34,720 bases of DNA, from positions 1-34,720 of the forward strand of contig JASLKT010000011.1 of NCBI GenBank assembly GCA_030747395.1. Reading direction: 5' to 3'. A model generated the notes under the pieces. It did no database searches. It was given only the letters and a program-made list of their open reading frames with translations, and was not told the origin of the DNA. Both the position numbers and the translations under genes were made by a program. The stretch comes from Candidatus Thalassarchaeaceae archaeon. GTDB taxonomy: Archaea; Thermoplasmatota; Poseidoniia; Poseidoniales; Thalassarchaeaceae. Shown here in pieces: positions 33,021 to 34,720 of the stretch; within the stretch, counting starts at the first letter, position 1, and each line of letters begins with the position of its first letter.

Positions 33021-33776
33021 ATGGCCCTAGCAAGCGGAGAATTCGACGTCTCCATAGGAGACGATGGAATTGAGGTATGGGTTACGCAAATGGGCACTAT
33101 GGCGAATATGAATACGGCATTTATCGACAGAGAAAACCGTATTGTGGCTGTCGTAGATCCATTTGATGGAAAAGGATGGCTCAAAGCCCTAAATGCTGAG
33201 AACTTAGAGCCGACTCACATTCTATTGACGCATACCCACAGAGATCATACTGCTGGAGTCAAAGCAATCCGTAAAGCACATCCCGAGATTGAAGTTTGGG
33301 GGCACGAAGAATCGGTTTCACCAAGCCTCTTTGGACGTATCATTTTCACGAAAACTGATTTTACACACATTTGGAAGCATGTTCCAAATGAAATAATCAC
33401 ATGGGAGTGTGGCAATATTCAACTTTCAGTTACTCATTCCCCGGGTCATTCTCCTGGTCACGTGACCTTCCATGGACACGACGTGTATGTTGCAGGGGAT
33501 TTGCTGTTTACCATGCGTTCAGGGCGAGTCGATTTACCGGGTTCGGATCCTGCTGCGCAATGGCGTAGTTTGGCCAAGGCAAAATCAATCTTACAAAACC
33601 TTCCAAGTGATTGGCGCCTCATCCCTGGCCACAGATATGATTGGATTGATGGAACCACTCCTGATTGGGTCACGATTGAACAAGCATTGAAGCACAATCT
33701 TTCACTGAATGCATTGGATATCGAAACATTCGACGCATTGCCATTCAATCGATTTGACGATGAATTATCAAATTAA
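33021..33776 (+). CDS. Metallo-beta-lactamase-fold hydrolase, glyoxalase II-like
   Basis: 251 residues, cytoplasmic. Metal ligands follow the MBL pattern: LLTHTHRDHTAGV (H71-x-H73-x-D75-H76), then HSPGHSPGHV, VAGDLLFTMRSGRVD (bridging Asp) and LIPGHRYDW near the C terminus. The F-x-G-R-x-D stretch and PGH site are seen in glyoxalase II and related thioesterases or persulfide dioxygenases. The exact substrate cannot be decided from sequence. ATG 33021 has GGAG 4 nt upstream. It is divergent from the membrane regulator and its stop overlaps the convergent surface-protein stop. Confidence 0.88.
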   Translation: MALASGEFDVSIGDDGIEVWVTQMGTMANMNTAFIDRENRIVAVVDPFDGKGWLKALNAENLEPTHILLTHTHRDHTAGVKAIRKAHPEIEVWGHEESVSPSLFGRIIFTKTDFTHIWKHVPNEIITWECGNIQLSVTHSPGHSPGHVTFHGHDVYVAGDLLFTMRSGRVDLPGSDPAAQWRSLAKAKSILQNLPSDWRLIPGHRYDWIDGTTPDWVTIEQALKHNLSLNALDIETFDALPFNRFDDELSN

Positions 33777-34720
33777 TCTAGAAGATCACCTAGACTGGGC
33801 AGAGATGCTTTTTCAGCTTCTTCTTGTTCCATGTGAACCTGCCATTCAGCCTTCTCAATATAACCGAGTTCCTTCGCTTTCTCAATATCACCGGTCGAAA
33901 GATAGTGGTCAATCCACTTCTGGCGTCGCTCTTGTTCTTCATCGTTGAAGGCCATTTCTTGTTGCTGCATTTCTCGGATTTCAGAGAGCCGCTTTCGAGC
34001 GCCCATCTGTTTGGCAACCAATGCAACGAAAATGAGTGAAAGAAGTAGTGTGATGAAACCACCCATGATGTACATCATTGCAGATGAGTCATCTTCTTCT
34101 CCTTGTGAATCTCCTATATCTGCCGATGTGATTTGGCATTTCTGACCGATCAAGTGGATGTCAGGATCATATGGACAGGCGTCCGCGGTATCCGACCAGC
34201 CGTCTTCGTCACTATCGGGGCAACCAAATTTGTCTTCCCAAGAGAATCCCATCACACTCTTGCAAAGGTCGGGTTGATAGTCCCCAATTGCGCTATTGTC
34301 TCCGAATCCATCACGGTCGGCATCTTTCGATTGTGTAAATCGCAATGGGAACGCGTCAGAGTTTCTAGCGTCCGCAACCAATTCTCCTGGCCAACATTCG
34401 AGTCTAACTGTGGAGTTGTCCTTGTAATTGTCACCAAATCCATCGCCATCAGTATCACTCCATTGTGTGGCTTCATCTGGGAAGGCATCTCCATTCTGCA
34501 CTCGAGAAAGAATCAATCCTGAATCGATATCACAATCCCACCGATAGGAATCATCACTCAGTTTCTCACCGGTTACATTGGTGTATGTGTAATTGTCACC
34601 GTAGCCATCGCCATCTGAATCAGCCCACTGCGTGGGGTCTTCGGGGAATGTGTCAATGGTATCTGCCCATCCATCACCATCTGAATCGGTGCAACCGTAG
34701 ACATTGCCTTCGGTAGATGA
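33773..34720 (-). CDS. Surface protein with Asp-rich Ca-binding repeats, N-terminal part outside the window
   Basis: The track shows 33773-34516 from a TTG, but the frame stays open to base 34720 (reading SSTEGNVYGCTDSDGDGW...), so this is the C-terminal 315 residues of a longer protein. It holds repeats of the form D-x-F-P-x-D-x-x-x-W-x-D-x-DGDG-x-GDN, similar to thrombospondin type 3 calcium-binding repeats, with Cys in several units. Then comes a single membrane helix (MMYIMGGFITLLLSLIFVALVA) and a charged cytoplasmic tail of about 85 residues with coiled-coil character (EIREMQQQEMAFNDEEQERRQKW) ending SLGDLLD. The topology is outside-repeat, TM, inside tail. It probably acts in adhesion or binding of polymers; this is inference. 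Convergent with the MBL gene. Confidence 0.85.
   Translation of the reverse strand, partial: SSTEGNVYGCTDSDGDGWADTIDTFPEDPTQWADSDGDGYGDNYTYTNVTGEKLSDDSYRWDCDIDSGLILSRVQNGDAFPDEATQWSDTDGDGFGDNYKDNSTVRLECWPGELVADARNSDAFPLRFTQSKDADRDGFGDNSAIGDYQPDLCKSVMGFSWEDKFGCPDSDEDGWSDTADACPYDPDIHLIGQKCQITSADIGDSQGEEDDSSAMMYIMGGFITLLLSLIFVALVAKQMGARKRLSEIREMQQQEMAFNDEEQERRQKWIDHYLSTGDIEKAKELGYIEKAEWQVHMEQEEAEKASLPSLGDLLD

Noticed and set aside
34133-34522. 129-residue plus-strand ORF
   Set aside because: Antisense to the Asp-rich repeat protein; repeat coding sequence readily leaves open frames on the other strand.
1-34720. CRISPR array, insertion sequence, integrase or attachment site
   Set aside because: No direct-repeat/spacer pattern, transposase or integrase motif was seen; gene density and style are uniform along the window.

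Overview
The window reads as a piece of a planktonic euryarchaeal chromosome, most likely Marine Group II/III (Candidatus Poseidoniia). This assignment is an inference from gene content. The information-processing genes are archaeal: PolD large subunit DP2, the Fe-S primase subunit PriL, S13/S4/S11 followed by RNA polymerase subunit D, archaeal MptE-type pterin pyrophosphokinase and archaeal pantoate kinase. They sit beside a bacterial-type LeuRS, a BolA/CGFS-glutaredoxin pair, ATP-type PEP carboxykinase, and surface proteins with Asp-rich DxDGDG repeats. Coding density is very high. Genes are often coupled by ATGA/GTGA overlaps, and no gap exceeds 300 bases. I see no tRNA, rRNA, CRISPR array, insertion sequence or prophage.

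Layout. (1) 1-2252: a minus-strand run rpe > bolA > CGFS glutaredoxin > EamA-type transporter (cut by the window edge), with thioredoxin diverging from rpe; this is a small redox/Fe-S neighbourhood. (2) 2273-11162: replication and cofactor genes, namely pyrE (minus), polD DP2 (plus), a two-TM unknown coupled to mptE (minus), priL (plus) and a DUF373 membrane protein (minus). (3) 11231-15731: a minus-strand block with a small zinc-ribbon protein, a GlmM-like phosphohexomutase, a GlmU-like beta-helix acetyltransferase and pckA; the GlmM/GlmU pair suggests amino-sugar nucleotide synthesis. (4) 15874-22265: three plus-strand genes, a 1352-residue protein with about 35 or more predicted TM segments, a membrane-anchored FKBP-like protein and a THUMP-like SAM methyltransferase. 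(5) 22382-25845: rps13-rps4-rps11-rpoD followed by pantoate kinase. (6) 25832-30191 (minus): leuS > DCC-family protein > TPD/CDIN1-type nuclease, each junction an ATGA overlap. (7) 30275-34720: a membrane-bound regulator with a cysteine-paired extracytoplasmic region and tandem winged helices (minus), an MBL-fold hydrolase (plus) and the C-terminal part of a Ca-binding-repeat surface protein (minus, cut by the edge).

Observations most worth following: (a) short GC-rich hairpins with 3-5 nt loops, often containing a C-run/TAG/G-run core, found at nearly every boundary between transcription units and absent from coupled junctions; (b) the transmembrane sensor-regulator with twelve cysteines, all predicted outside the cell; (c) the divergent membrane FKBP-like protein; (d) the translationally coupled leuS-DCC-TPD nuclease operon; (e) the bacterial-type LeuRS.
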